From NCBI GenBank assembly GCA_031378345.1, contig JANNDY010000092.1:42204-106203 (forward strand): 64,000 nucleotides of DNA. The letters are read 5' to 3'. The first letter of the stretch is position 1; each line of letters starts with the position of its first letter. The position numbers and the translations under genes are program-made. This DNA comes from Emticicia sp031378345 (GTDB taxonomy: Bacteria; Bacteroidota; Bacteroidia; Cytophagales; Spirosomataceae). Below are positions 8,218 to 16,975 of the stretch, in pieces. Under the pieces are notes generated by a model. That model saw only the letters and a list, made by a program, of their open reading frames with translations. It did not search any database and was not told where the DNA came from.

Positions 8218-8688
8218 CTATTTATCAGCATATTTTTTATTGACTTCCTCATACATTTCTATCGGAACTTTGCTTTTAAATTTCGGTATTCTGAATTCTG
8301 GTTTTGTCCATTCTAAATATCCTTTTGCCCAAACATAAGCTAAACCAAGTGCCAAAATTCCTATAAAAATAAACATTTCAACAAGCGTAAACCAGCCCCA
8401 AAGTCCGTTGGTTTGTTGAATCAAATCTTTGTTCCCAAAAACAGTTGCCCAAGGAAATAAAAATACCAACTCAACATCAAAAAGTATGAAAATCAAAGCC
8501 ACAACATAGAATTTAGCATTAAATTGCACATTTGCATTGCCAATAGGGTCTTCACCTGACTCGTAAGTAGTCAGTTTTTCAGGGTTTGGATTCTTTGGAC
8601 GGAGCAACCACGAAATACCAAAAATCAAGGTAATTGCCATTGCTGCCAAAAGTATTGCCAAAAGTATTATTCCAAAATCTGAGAGCAT
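8218..8688 (-). CDS. nuoA: NADH-quinone oxidoreductase subunit A
   Basis: The 156-residue protein has three membrane helices (about 5-28, 60-82, 98-120). The conserved loop TTYESGEDPIGNANVQF (YESG at 42-45) and the FDVE motif (70-73) are characteristic of NuoA/ND3, whose loop reaches the quinone cavity of complex I. A charged C-terminal tail (FKSKVPIEMYEEVNKK) extends it beyond the shortest bacterial versions. It heads a short unit with the unknown ORF and nuoB. A strong hairpin (8697-8777) just upstream separates it from the rhodanese gene, so a promoter should lie in or after that hairpin. Confidence 0.96.
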   Translation of the reverse strand: MLSDFGIILLAILLAAMAITLIFGISWLLRPKNPNPEKLTTYESGEDPIGNANVQFNAKFYVVALIFILFDVELVFLFPWATVFGNKDLIQQTNGLWGWFTLVEMFIFIGILALGLAYVWAKGYLEWTKPEFRIPKFKSKVPIEMYEEVNKKYADK

Positions 8689-8696
8689 AATTTTTA

Positions 8697-8777
8697 AATG
8701 TTAAATGGTGAATGGTGAATGGTAAATGAAGTTTTCAGAAATTAAAATTCAACATTTATCATTCACCATTTAGCATT
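8697..8777. repeat. Long hairpin built from repeated ATGGTGA words
   Basis: The left arm (8697-8728) consists of tandem ATGGTGA/ATGGTAA words. The right arm (8751-8777) is nearly its reverse complement (AATGCTAAATGGTGAATGAT read on the minus strand). It overlaps the rhodanese stop codon and lies directly before nuoA, so it probably terminates the rhodanese transcript. Confidence 0.65.
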
Positions 8778-9081
8778 ATATTTCTCTAAACGCCATAATT
8801 CCGCCTAAAACATTGTGAACTTTCTCGAATCCTTGCGAAATAAGATAGTTTTTGGCTTTTCCACTTCTTGCTCCGCTTCGGCAATGAATGTAAATTTCTT
8901 GCCCTTTCATGGCTTCAAGTTCGTCCAAACGGTCGGGAATCTCGCCTAATGGAATGAGAATTCCACCCAAATTATCATCTTCGTATTCGTGTTCTTCTCG
9001 CACATCAATTAGGTTGATAGCTTCTTCATTTTCGAGCAATTCTTTTAGTTGCTCAGCTGTAATGTCGTAATTTTTGTCCAT
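8776..9081 (-). CDS. Single-domain rhodanese-like sulfurtransferase
   Basis: The 101-residue protein is one rhodanese domain: LIDVREEHEYEDDNLGG (24-40) is the N-terminal CH2A-type motif, and HCRSGARSGKA carries the active-site Cys67 in a six-residue loop CRSGARS (67-73), typical of sulfur-handling, not arsenate-reducing, members. The VLGGIMAF ending is also standard. It transfers sulfane sulfur to an acceptor such as a thiol or cyanide in the cytoplasm. It has no signal peptide. Its physiological partner cannot be inferred from position, because hairpins lie on both sides. Confidence 0.9.
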   Translation of the reverse strand: MDKNYDITAEQLKELLENEEAINLIDVREEHEYEDDNLGGILIPLGEIPDRLDELEAMKGQEIYIHCRSGARSGKAKNYLISQGFEKVHNVLGGIMAFREI

Positions 9082-9093
9082 AATTTAATTGCT

Positions 9094-9151
9094 TTAGGCT
9101 TTACGTTTTAAGCCTTGATTTAAATAAATGTTTTTAAAGCGTAAAGCCTAA
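9094..9151 (-). terminator. Hairpin after the T9SS cargo gene
   Basis: TTAGGCTTTACG (9094-9105) and CGTAAAGCCTAA (9140-9151) form a perfect 12-bp stem enclosing a 34-base loop with a second AAGCC word. It sits just past the stop at 9166 of the minus-strand gene. Confidence 0.55.
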
Positions 9152-9165
9152 TGCTTACAACCCTC

Positions 9166-10968
9166 TCAATGCAAAACTACAATCTTACGAATAAAATTCT
9201 TTTTTCCGTCCGAAAAGTTGATGAAATAAGTATTTTCTGGAAGATTTTCGAGGCTAAGTTCTTGACTATCAATTGTTTTCGAGAAAACTTCTTTTCCTGA
9301 AACGTCAAAAATATTAATCGTTTTTATGCTTTCCAAATTCCATTTTATTTTGCCAGAAGTTGGATTTGGATAAATCATAAACTGCTCTGACGGTGCTTCG
9401 TTGGCGGTCAAAACATTGGGTTGCCCATTTGCAGCTTTGCGAGAACCCATCACAGGCCGCACCATCAAACTGCCTTTCAGCGAAGTATTTCTCAGCCAAT
9501 CACTGCCATTATTATAGAAAATTTTGTCAGCAAATTGTGGTGTATTTTTATCAATTCCTATGGCTATTACGTCTTCATTTACCTTTGTCCAAGCCACATA
9601 AAACGTATCTTTTACAGCAACATTCAAATCAAGTTGATATTCGGTAAAACCATTTATTTCTGGAGAATATTGCACTTTTGCCGATTGTTGGTGTAGTACT
9701 TTTCCGGGAATCCCTTTTGTGCTTTCTAAAATTTGTATTTGAAAAAACTGTCCAGAAATATCCTTAAAATAAGGACTAAAATTAAACCTAACTGCACCAA
9801 GCGTATCGGATTTATTCAAAACAAACTGCACGGCGGCTTTACCTAAACTTTGGTCGTAATCTGCACCAATTTCTGCTGTGCCATCATCGTAGGCATAAAA
9901 ATCATCTAAAATTGTATAAGTCGAAATCGAATCATTTGCTGTAAGATTTGCTTCGGGAATATTATTTGTAGAATCTGGTAAATTAATAATATCAGCTTTT
10001 TCGTAAGAAATATATTCTTTAAATTTCAAAACAGCACTTTTTTGTTTGAAATTAGTAATCGGCGAAATTGTATTTTTCTTAGAAGGTGTTGTTGGAGCAG
10101 TAATCGTTTCATTTCCTCCAACAGTATTTACATAAACTGTTTTGGAAAGTGTATCCGTAATTTGCCAATTAAAATTTACAATCCTTGCAGTTTTTTGAAG
10201 ATTACTAATTTCAACTTCCATCGAAGGGTTCACTTCTGCCGCTGGATTAACCAAATATTGCTTCATTGGCATTGCCGAATATCTTTTCAGATAAGTGCTT
10301 TTGATGCCTCTACAGGCAACATCTTGGGTGTAAATATCTTTGAGTTTGCGTTTTTTATTCAAATATACGAAATCAATATGCCAAGTATCAAATGCTCCTG
10401 ACTGACGACCTTTTGCCTCAAACCTAAATTGAAATTTATCATGAAAAAAGGCAGTAGATTTTATCGCAATCAATTTTTGTCGAAAAGTATTTTCCAAAAC
10501 ACCTTGTTGCTTCCAGACTGGTATCCATTTATTGCTTTTATCCAAAAATGAAACCATGAGTGTGTCGTCAGTGTCGGGCAATTCTCCCAAACCACGGGCT
10601 TCCCAAAAAAAACTAAAGTAAACCGAATCGGCAGGAATTGAAGTTGATAAATCTATCGGACGAGAAGTAAGGCTATCGGTACGACCATAAGCCAATTTAT
10701 TGGTAAAATCGTAGGGCAAACCAGCTATGTTTTTGCCATCAAAAGTAGCAACATTTACAGTAGGTTGATTAATTGCAAAGGTATTATTGATGTTCACACC
10801 GCCATTTGTCCAAAGTTTTGGATTAGGATATGCACCCTTTGTTAATGAAAAATCATCAAAAAAAGGCAAGGTAAGCGACTGACTATAAGCTATTTGTGTG
10901 AAAAATAGTGTTGATAAAATAACAGACCTGCAAATGTTTACAGGTCTGTTTATATAATGGCTTTTCAT
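9166..10968 (-). CDS. Secreted protein with type IX secretion C-terminal sorting domain
   Basis: The 600-residue protein has an N-terminal signal peptide ending near QIAYSQS. The middle part (LPFFDDFSLTKGAYPNPKLW and following) is a beta-rich extracellular region, probably lectin- or jelly-roll-like in its first 200 residues. The last ~75 residues (MIYPNPTSGKIKWNLES ... NIFDVSGKEVFSKTI ... RKIVVLH) form a type A T9SS sorting domain, which directs export across the outer membrane and surface attachment. Unusually, a perfect palindromic repeat encodes residues 7-16 inside the signal peptide. A PASTA protein gene lies 21 bases upstream, and the two are probably cotranscribed. No enzymatic motif was recognised. 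Confidence 0.85.
   Translation of the reverse strand: MKSHYINRPVNICRSVILSTLFFTQIAYSQSLTLPFFDDFSLTKGAYPNPKLWTNGGVNINNTFAINQPTVNVATFDGKNIAGLPYDFTNKLAYGRTDSLTSRPIDLSTSIPADSVYFSFFWEARGLGELPDTDDTLMVSFLDKSNKWIPVWKQQGVLENTFRQKLIAIKSTAFFHDKFQFRFEAKGRQSGAFDTWHIDFVYLNKKRKLKDIYTQDVACRGIKSTYLKRYSAMPMKQYLVNPAAEVNPSMEVEISNLQKTARIVNFNWQITDTLSKTVYVNTVGGNETITAPTTPSKKNTISPITNFKQKSAVLKFKEYISYEKADIINLPDSTNNIPEANLTANDSISTYTILDDFYAYDDGTAEIGADYDQSLGKAAVQFVLNKSDTLGAVRFNFSPYFKDISGQFFQIQILESTKGIPGKVLHQQSAKVQYSPEINGFTEYQLDLNVAVKDTFYVAWTKVNEDVIAIGIDKNTPQFADKIFYNNGSDWLRNTSLKGSLMVRPVMGSRKAANGQPNVLTANEAPSEQFMIYPNPTSGKIKWNLESIKTINIFDVSGKEVFSKTIDSQELSLENLPENTYFINFSDGKKNFIRKIVVLH
10921..10950. repeat. Palindromic element inside a signal-peptide coding region
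   Basis: AACAGACCTG (10921-10930) and CAGGTCTGTT (10941-10950) are perfect 10-base arms around a 10-base loop. The element encodes NRPVNICRSV, residues 7-16 of the T9SS cargo protein, without breaking the frame. An intergenic hairpin of similar wording lies at 11801-11837. Confidence 0.6.
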
Positions 10969-10989
10969 ATTGAAAAAATCGTTTGCATC

Positions 10990-11778
10990 TTATTTGTTTT
11001 GTTCGACAGCACCCAAAGGGTCATCCCCTGCTATTTCTACATCAATAACGTCTCCAACATGAATTTTATTTCCATCTGCTGAAGGTCTTTGTTTGATAAT
11101 TGTACCATCTGCACTGCCCTCAACTGCTCCCACATAGCGTTTTGTGAGAACCAAATTTTGCCCTGATGCCAAAATTTCAGCTTCGTCGGCAGCCATTCCA
11201 ACTAAATTAGGAACATCTACCATTTGGTTGCCTACGCCATCACCAATGACAAAAACAACTGTTGAACCTTTCGGAATTAGTGAACCGGGTTTTATTTCTT
11301 GCCCATTAAACTTGATTTTCAGTACTGAATTTTCTTCCAATGCAGGTACTAATTCCGAAGGACCAGCTTTTAATTGAGCAGACAGAAGTTGGTTTTTTGC
11401 ACTTGATTCTGAGCGACCAAGCACATCTGGCACTTTTACCATTGGAGCTTTTTCGGATACAATAGTTAAGTAAATTTTACGACCTTCTTTCACCGTCGAA
11501 CCTGCTTTTGGATATTGTGCTTGAATCGAAAGCGGTTTTGCTCCTGCCACAAACGTACAATCGCTCACCTCAAAGTCTAAATCTCGGTCGTCGAGGGCTT
11601 TTTCCATTTCTTCCATTGTCAAACCTTTCAAGTCAGGAACAGTTATTGACTGCCCGTGATTGGTACTCCAAGGTAGATAAATGAAGAAAAAACTAAAAAA
11701 TACTATCAAAAACAAGGCAAGTATGATGCCAATGTGTGTAAAAATATCTGTTTTTGAATTTGTGCTAAATTTTGACAT
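10990..11778 (-). CDS. Single-pass membrane protein with three PASTA domains
   Basis: The 262-residue protein has a short cytoplasmic N-terminus, one membrane helix (about 14-35, GIILALFLIVFFSFFFIYLPW) and three consecutive PASTA repeats: ITVPDLKGLTMEEMEKALDD (about 40-108), VKVPDVLGRSESSAKNQLLS (about 112-178) and VDVPNLVGMAADEAEILASG (about 186-250). PASTA domains bind muropeptides or beta-lactam-like groups in Ser/Thr kinases and penicillin-binding proteins, but here there is no kinase or transpeptidase domain. Stand-alone PASTA proteins are frequent in Bacteroidota and probably sense or bind cell wall in the periplasm. It ends 21 bases before the T9SS cargo gene. Confidence 0.92.
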   Translation of the reverse strand: MSKFSTNSKTDIFTHIGIILALFLIVFFSFFFIYLPWSTNHGQSITVPDLKGLTMEEMEKALDDRDLDFEVSDCTFVAGAKPLSIQAQYPKAGSTVKEGRKIYLTIVSEKAPMVKVPDVLGRSESSAKNQLLSAQLKAGPSELVPALEENSVLKIKFNGQEIKPGSLIPKGSTVVFVIGDGVGNQMVDVPNLVGMAADEAEILASGQNLVLTKRYVGAVEGSADGTIIKQRPSADGNKIHVGDVIDVEIAGDDPLGAVEQNK

Positions 11779-11800
11779 TTTTTATGGGTTTGAAAACTGT

Positions 11801-11837
11801 AAACCTTGCAGGATTTGAACGGCATCTTGCAAGGTTT
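11801..11837. terminator. Hairpin between the POT transporter and PASTA genes
   Basis: AAACCTTGCA (11801-11810) and TGCAAGGTTT (11828-11837) form a perfect 10-bp stem with a 17-base loop, just downstream of the minus-strand POT transporter gene. A further A-rich stretch lies between it and the stop at 11890. Confidence 0.55.
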
Positions 11838-11889
11838 TGAATGAAATATTCAGCAAAAAAAAGGTATTTTAGGGAAATAACAAAGAACT

Positions 11890-13389
11890 TTATTTTATGC
11901 CACCCATCCATTTTTCAATAGGCTTGGCTAATATTAAAAGTACAACGCCCGAAATTGTTCCAAATAAAAATACTTGATGAAATAAATCAGGCATTGCTTG
12001 TAGATTTTCTTCGTTGAAACTTCCTGCAAAAATTCCTGCAATGAGGTTTCCGAGAGAGGCAGCGACAAACCAAATTCCCATAAATTGACTAACAAATTGG
12101 CGTGGTGCAAGTTTTGTATAAGCACTCAAACCAACTGGACTAAGACAAAGTTCGCCAATTGTATGGATAACATAAGTGAGTGATAAAAACCAAAAAGAGG
12201 CCTTTACGCCTGTTACAGCCACTTTTGCACCCATTACCATTATATAAAAGCCTAATCCCATCAATAAAACACCCAAACCAAATTTCACAGGAATAGAAGG
12301 ATTCATGCCACGTTTTTCGAGAGATTTCCAAATGGCATTTACAATTGGTGCAAATGCTACAATGAACATTGCATTGAAAAACTGAAACCAAGAAGAAGGC
12401 ATTTCCCAACCAAAGAAAGTTCGGTCGCTATGGCGTGCTGAAAATATTTGAAAAGAAGTTGCTGCTTGCTCAAAACCCGACCAAAATAAAGCAGCTGCAA
12501 AGAAAAATACGCCCAAAACGAGTACCCGTTTTTTCTCGACAGTATTAAGTCCACCACCAAATAAAATAAGTAGAAAGTAAGCAACTGTTATAGAAACGAT
12601 AATGTTTTTGGCGGCTTGTGCCAATCCTTCTGCTGAAGAAAAATCAATTTGATTTGTAAATTGTAAGTATCCAAAATAAACAGCAAGCAAACCCAAGATG
12701 CCATACCCTACATTTTTATTGATTCCCGCAGGTGGTGTAGAATCTATTTCAGCTGCTTTTAGTTGGCTTGAAGGAACATCGCCATAACCAGCCAAATACT
12801 TTCTTCCCCAAAAGATAAAGACCAATAAACCTAAAAACATAGCAAACGATGCGGCTGCAAAGCCCAAATGCCAATCAATTTTTTCTCCGATATAACCAAC
12901 AATGGCAATGCCCAGTGTTGAACCAATATTTATTCCCATATAAAATATTGAGAAAGCTTCATCTCGTCGGCGACCACCTTCGGGGTAAAGTTCACCAACT
13001 ATTGAGCTAATATTTGCTTTCAAAAGACCTGTTCCCGAAGCAACAAGCACTAATCCTGTATAAAAAAGTGTCGTAGAATTGGAAATTGCCAAAACCCCAT
13101 AACCGATTGTTATTAAAATTCCACCATAAAGAATGGCTTTTTTCTGACCTAAAATATTATCTGCAATCCAACCACCGGGAAGTGTAAGCAAATAAACCGA
13201 TGCCACATAAAGGGCATAAATTGATGTTCCCTCACTTTCGGGAAGTCCCATTGCTCCACGAGAAGTTGGACTTATTAAAAATAAAAGTAGAATGGCTCTC
13301 ATTCCGTAGTAGCCAAATCGCTCCCACATTTCGGTTAGGAATAGCACCATAAGTCCCATGGGATGTCCGAAGAATTTTCTTTCTTGCAT
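11890..13389 (-). CDS. POT/PTR2 family proton-dependent oligopeptide transporter
   Basis: The 499-residue protein has about 14 hydrophobic helices. The N-terminal signature LTEMWERFGYYGMRAILLLFL (ExxERFxYYG) is the proton-coupling motif of POT transporters, and GGWIADNILGQKKAILYGG and FSIFYMGINIGSTLG are the two PTR2 signature regions. Members import di- and tripeptides with protons across the inner membrane. It is monocistronic as judged by hairpins on both sides (11801-11837 downstream and 13584-13624 upstream). Length and motifs are normal for the family. Confidence 0.95.
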   Translation of the reverse strand: MQERKFFGHPMGLMVLFLTEMWERFGYYGMRAILLLFLISPTSRGAMGLPESEGTSIYALYVASVYLLTLPGGWIADNILGQKKAILYGGILITIGYGVLAISNSTTLFYTGLVLVASGTGLLKANISSIVGELYPEGGRRRDEAFSIFYMGINIGSTLGIAIVGYIGEKIDWHLGFAAASFAMFLGLLVFIFWGRKYLAGYGDVPSSQLKAAEIDSTPPAGINKNVGYGILGLLAVYFGYLQFTNQIDFSSAEGLAQAAKNIIVSITVAYFLLILFGGGLNTVEKKRVLVLGVFFFAAALFWSGFEQAATSFQIFSARHSDRTFFGWEMPSSWFQFFNAMFIVAFAPIVNAIWKSLEKRGMNPSIPVKFGLGVLLMGLGFYIMVMGAKVAVTGVKASFWFLSLTYVIHTIGELCLSPVGLSAYTKLAPRQFVSQFMGIWFVAASLGNLIAGIFAGSFNEENLQAMPDLFHQVFLFGTISGVVLLILAKPIEKWMGGIK

Positions 13390-13583
13390 TTAGAGGTTAG
13401 TTTATTTGGTTAAATGATGAAAATTTATCAAATGTAATGCCTATTTTCTGAAAAATCCAAATTCCTCAATTTTTCAATGCTTAACGATTAAATCATATAA
13501 AACTTAAAAATAAAAAAAAAGGCTATTTCTTAACAAATCATTTAGCATTATACACAATAGGGAGAAAATGAAAAAGTAGTATT

Positions 13584-13624
13584 TAAAAAAAAAACTCCTA
13601 AAACCAATTGATTTTAGGAGTTTT
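13584..13624 (-). terminator. Rho-independent terminator of the S74-type gene
   Basis: AAAACTCCTAAAA (13591-13603) and TTTTAGGAGTTTT (13612-13624) are perfect 13-base arms around CCAATTGA. The A-run at 13584-13593 becomes a T-run on the minus strand, giving a textbook terminator for the gene ending at 13645. Confidence 0.9.
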
Positions 13625-13644
13625 AATTGAATTTGAATAAAACA

Positions 13645-14532
13645 TTAGGGTTTTGTTTGCAAAATTGCCCCTTCCATTTTTTCAATTTTTTCTTTCAATT
13701 CGTCGTTGGCTTCTTCCAACCTATCATTTTGCTTTCTGATAATCGCCATTTCTTCTTGCATTTTGCGGGTGCGTTCTTCGAGGGCTTTAAGTGCAGCAAA
13801 TACAACACCATCAAAATCAGCAGAGGCGATTGTTACATCATCACCAATGGTTCCGATTTTATCTTTTCCAAAGTGTTTATAAAAATCTTGTGCCATTACG
13901 CCCCAGTGACGGTACGTACGAGCGTTTTGTCCTTTATAGTTCCAAGTTCCGACCCTCATTTGGCTTATTGATTTCAGAACGGATTCACCATCTGAGGCAA
14001 TAAAATTTTCTTTTTTTGTACTATCTGAAACCGAAGCCCATGAGTTTCCATTTGCTACTAATGTTACACCTACAGCAACATTAGAAGCATTTACCCCTGA
14101 ATAAAAAGTGTAGCCACCTGTAAACTTAGCCATCATTTGATTAGCAGCAGTGGTCGTGGCACTGTTACCAATTGCCATGCTGTTAGCATGTGAAGCCGTC
14201 ACGGTGGTTCCGATTGCTACAGAACTTTGCCCCGAAGCGATAGCATTATAGCCTTGTGCGTTCGAATACAAGCCAATACTTCCAGCATCCCATTGCGTAC
14301 CTGTAACTGTTCCAGCTCTCAAAGCTGATTTTCGAGGTATCCACATCAAACGTGTTCCAGTTCCACTTGTTGGCAAGGTAACTGCTGCGTCGCTCGCAAC
14401 TGTAGAAGTATGTTTTGAAAAAATACCATTTCCATCAGTTGGTTGAATCAAGGTTGCTTGACCAAATGAAGCAAAACCAATGCAGAAAAACGCTAAAAAT
14501 ACGATTAGGGCTTTTGAATAAAGAGTTTTCAT
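13645..14532 (-). CDS. Surface/fibre-like protein with C-terminal S74 intramolecular chaperone domain
   Basis: The 295-residue protein has a signal peptide (about 1-24, ending GFASFGQ). A low-complexity part rich in Ala, Thr, Ser and Gly follows (YNAIASGQSSVAIGTTVTASHANSMAIGNSATT), resembling the left-handed head repeats of trimeric adhesins. From about residue 170, DSTKKENFIASDGESVLKSI and RTYRHWGVMAQDFYKHFG match the peptidase S74 / tail-fibre chaperone domain, which trimerises and cleaves itself off. The end is a coiled coil (EERTRKMQEEMAIIRKQNDRLEE). Such proteins are common in Bacteroidota genomes. It need not be prophage-derived, and no phage genes are near. It probably forms a trimeric fibre on the cell surface. 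Confidence 0.85.
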   Translation of the reverse strand: MKTLYSKALIVFLAFFCIGFASFGQATLIQPTDGNGIFSKHTSTVASDAAVTLPTSGTGTRLMWIPRKSALRAGTVTGTQWDAGSIGLYSNAQGYNAIASGQSSVAIGTTVTASHANSMAIGNSATTTAANQMMAKFTGGYTFYSGVNASNVAVGVTLVANGNSWASVSDSTKKENFIASDGESVLKSISQMRVGTWNYKGQNARTYRHWGVMAQDFYKHFGKDKIGTIGDDVTIASADFDGVVFAALKALEERTRKMQEEMAIIRKQNDRLEEANDELKEKIEKMEGAILQTKP

Positions 14533-14791
14533 TATATTAAGGCTTTTTTAAAATAATTACGAAGTTAAACAAACTTTTTTTGAATATGTTAAAAAATACT
14601 TTGAAAATGAGGTGTTTTTTTATCCTGCGGTTTTGAGCTAACTTTCAATCACTACTATTTTTTAGTTTTCAAAGATTTGTATTTAGAAAAAGCTACTATT
14701 TTCGAAAAAAACTTACGAAGATAAATTCAACAGAAAAAATAGGAAATCTAATTTCAACCTATATTTTTGCGTAAAAAAAGACCATTTTACC

Positions 14792-16975
14792 ATGAAAACT
14801 TCTCAAAAACTACTTCAAAAAATCATTTTTATACTCTCAATCTGCATTGCCTTTACGCCCTTGATATTTTATAATGATATTTATCTCGGAGTTGTCATTG
14901 CCAAAATGGTTTATTTTCAGGTTTTTACAGAAATATTGTTGCTGGTTTGGGCTATTTTAGCTTTTCAAAATCCTGATTTTCTTCCAAAAAAAAATCTTTT
15001 AAATCTTTCGATGCTGTTTTTTTTATTGATTTTATTTATTGCAAATATTTTTTCAATTAATCCTGAATTAAGTTTTTTTTCTGACCTACAGCGTTTTGAT
15101 GGCTATCTGATGTATCTTCATCTCGGAATCTTATATTTGGTTTGGAGTACGAGCTTTACAAATAAAAACTGGACTAACTTGCTTATTATCAGTATTTTAG
15201 TAGGTTTGATAACAGTTATTGTCGGTTTCAATACCATCGAAAATATTACAAATAAAAGAATAGCAAGTACTTTGGGAAATGCGTCTTATTATTCTTTTTA
15301 TTTACTTTGCATGGTATTTTTTAGTCTCTTTTTTCTTTTGTTTAATAGAAAAACAAATAGTAAATGGAATATACTTGGCATTCTTTGCATAGGTCTAATT
15401 TTCTTTATTACTATGCTCAAAACAGGCACAAGGTCGGGTTTGGTTGGGCTTTTGGCTGGAACAATTACTTTTATGGGGCTTTTTGTTTGGAAATCTGAGA
15501 ATAAAAATCAAAAAATATGGGTGGTTCTGGGTGGATTACTAATCATTTTGGTTTGTTTTTTTCTAACAAAAGGAATCAGCAAAGATTTTTATTTGGCTCG
15601 ATTACTTGATTTTTCGATAAGTGACACAACAGAAGCACGTTTGGGGCTTTGGAAAACCGCTTGGGAAGGCTTTAAAGTTCACCCAATTTTAGGCTGGGGG
15701 CAAGGCAATTTTAGTAGTATTTTTGTAAATCATAGTGAATTACAAACACTCAATACAGATGGTTTTTTTGATAAATCGCATAATATTTTCTTAGAATGGC
15801 TCACTGCTTCGGGCATCTTAGGTCTGATTTCTTTCATTTCGATTTTTGTTTTTGCTAATTATTTAATTTGGAAAAAATCCAATTTTTCGGTCATTCAAAA
15901 ATCAATTTTAAGTAGTTTTTTTGTTAGTTATTGGGAATTTCATTTTTTTAGTTTTGATTATCTTGGAAGTATATTTTTGGTTTTTGGAGTATTAGCTTTT
16001 GTTTCACAATCTATTGATAGTCAAGTAGTTATATTTTCTTTCCCAAAATTTATCAAACCAATTTTACTTCCTTTTATTTTTATTTTTGTTGGTTTTATGT
16101 GTTATCAATACAACTTTAAAACTTTCCAAACAGCAAAAAATATTTTAAATGGTTTAAAAAACACGGACATTGAGAAGACAATCGAAATCGCAAAAAAAAC
16201 CTATTCAGAAGCCGTTGTTGGAAAAACAGACCTTGCCCTCGCCATGCTTGCTATGCGGCAAAGTGTGGTTACGAGCGACCTGACAGAAGACCAACAAAAT
16301 CAATTTTTTAGTACGATGATTCCGATGGCGGAGGCAGAACTTAAAAAAAATCCTGCAAGTGCCACTTTGCCAATTTATTTGGCTGATAGCTATAAATGCT
16401 GGGGAGATACGGCAAAAGCAGTGCTTTTGATGGATGATTACTGCACCAAACACCCGAAAAGCCCGACCCATTGGATTGATTATGGACTGATGCTAATTGA
16501 TTTAAAAATGTATCCGAAAGCAATCGAAGCCTTTGGAAATCTCTCAAATTATCACCCTGAAAACCCTGTTTCGTCGGTTTATCAATTGTATGCCTATGGT
16601 AAAATGAAAGATACTTTGAGTTTTCTGACAATTCTAAAAAACTTAAAATGGGAAGATAAAGTGGCGTATCAAGACCAAATTGCAAAGGCTTTTATCCAGT
16701 CTGACCAAGTGCCACTGTATTTTATTTACATCAAATCTTGCCCAAAACCAGAATTATTGAATACAAATTCGTATTTGCAGTGGTCGTACATTGCTTTGAG
16801 TACAAATAATGTAATTGAATACCGAAATGCTTGGCAACAATATGCTGAGAATATTTCATTCAACCGAAAATTATCAATGCTGGAAAAACGCCAATTAGAC
16901 GAATTGATTGGACAAACAATTGAACAAAAAATGGAGATTCCGCAAGCTTGGAAATTGATTGATACTTTTAAATAA
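14792..16975 (+). CDS. O-antigen ligase/polymerase-like membrane protein with TPR C-terminus
   Basis: The 727-residue protein has about ten membrane helices in residues 1-440. The Wzy/WaaL signature region (EARLGLWKTAWEGFKVHPILGWGQGNF followed by KSHNIFLEWLTASGILG) lies in the large periplasmic loop. The C-terminal ~280 residues (ATLPIYLADSYKCWGDTAKAVLLMDDYC, MYPKAIEAFGNLSNYHPENP) are TPR helices. Such proteins polymerise glycan repeat units or transfer glycans to lipid or protein at the periplasmic face. Its stop overlaps by 8 bases the end of the convergent GT4 gene, the last gene of the sulfated-glycan-like operon, so the two loci probably work on one product. TPR-fused forms are also known among protein-O-glycosylating ligases, which is the main alternative. 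Confidence 0.85.
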   Translation: MKTSQKLLQKIIFILSICIAFTPLIFYNDIYLGVVIAKMVYFQVFTEILLLVWAILAFQNPDFLPKKNLLNLSMLFFLLILFIANIFSINPELSFFSDLQRFDGYLMYLHLGILYLVWSTSFTNKNWTNLLIISILVGLITVIVGFNTIENITNKRIASTLGNASYYSFYLLCMVFFSLFFLLFNRKTNSKWNILGILCIGLIFFITMLKTGTRSGLVGLLAGTITFMGLFVWKSENKNQKIWVVLGGLLIILVCFFLTKGISKDFYLARLLDFSISDTTEARLGLWKTAWEGFKVHPILGWGQGNFSSIFVNHSELQTLNTDGFFDKSHNIFLEWLTASGILGLISFISIFVFANYLIWKKSNFSVIQKSILSSFFVSYWEFHFFSFDYLGSIFLVFGVLAFVSQSIDSQVVIFSFPKFIKPILLPFIFIFVGFMCYQYNFKTFQTAKNILNGLKNTDIEKTIEIAKKTYSEAVVGKTDLALAMLAMRQSVVTSDLTEDQQNQFFSTMIPMAEAELKKNPASATLPIYLADSYKCWGDTAKAVLLMDDYCTKHPKSPTHWIDYGLMLIDLKMYPKAIEAFGNLSNYHPENPVSSVYQLYAYGKMKDTLSFLTILKNLKWEDKVAYQDQIAKAFIQSDQVPLYFIYIKSCPKPELLNTNSYLQWSYIALSTNNVIEYRNAWQQYAENISFNRKLSMLEKRQLDELIGQTIEQKMEIPQAWKLIDTFK

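Noticed and set aside
13645..14532. Prophage remnant suggested by the S74 tail-fibre domain
   Set aside because: No other phage gene is nearby, and S74-type proteins with signal peptides are common chromosomal surface proteins in Bacteroidota.
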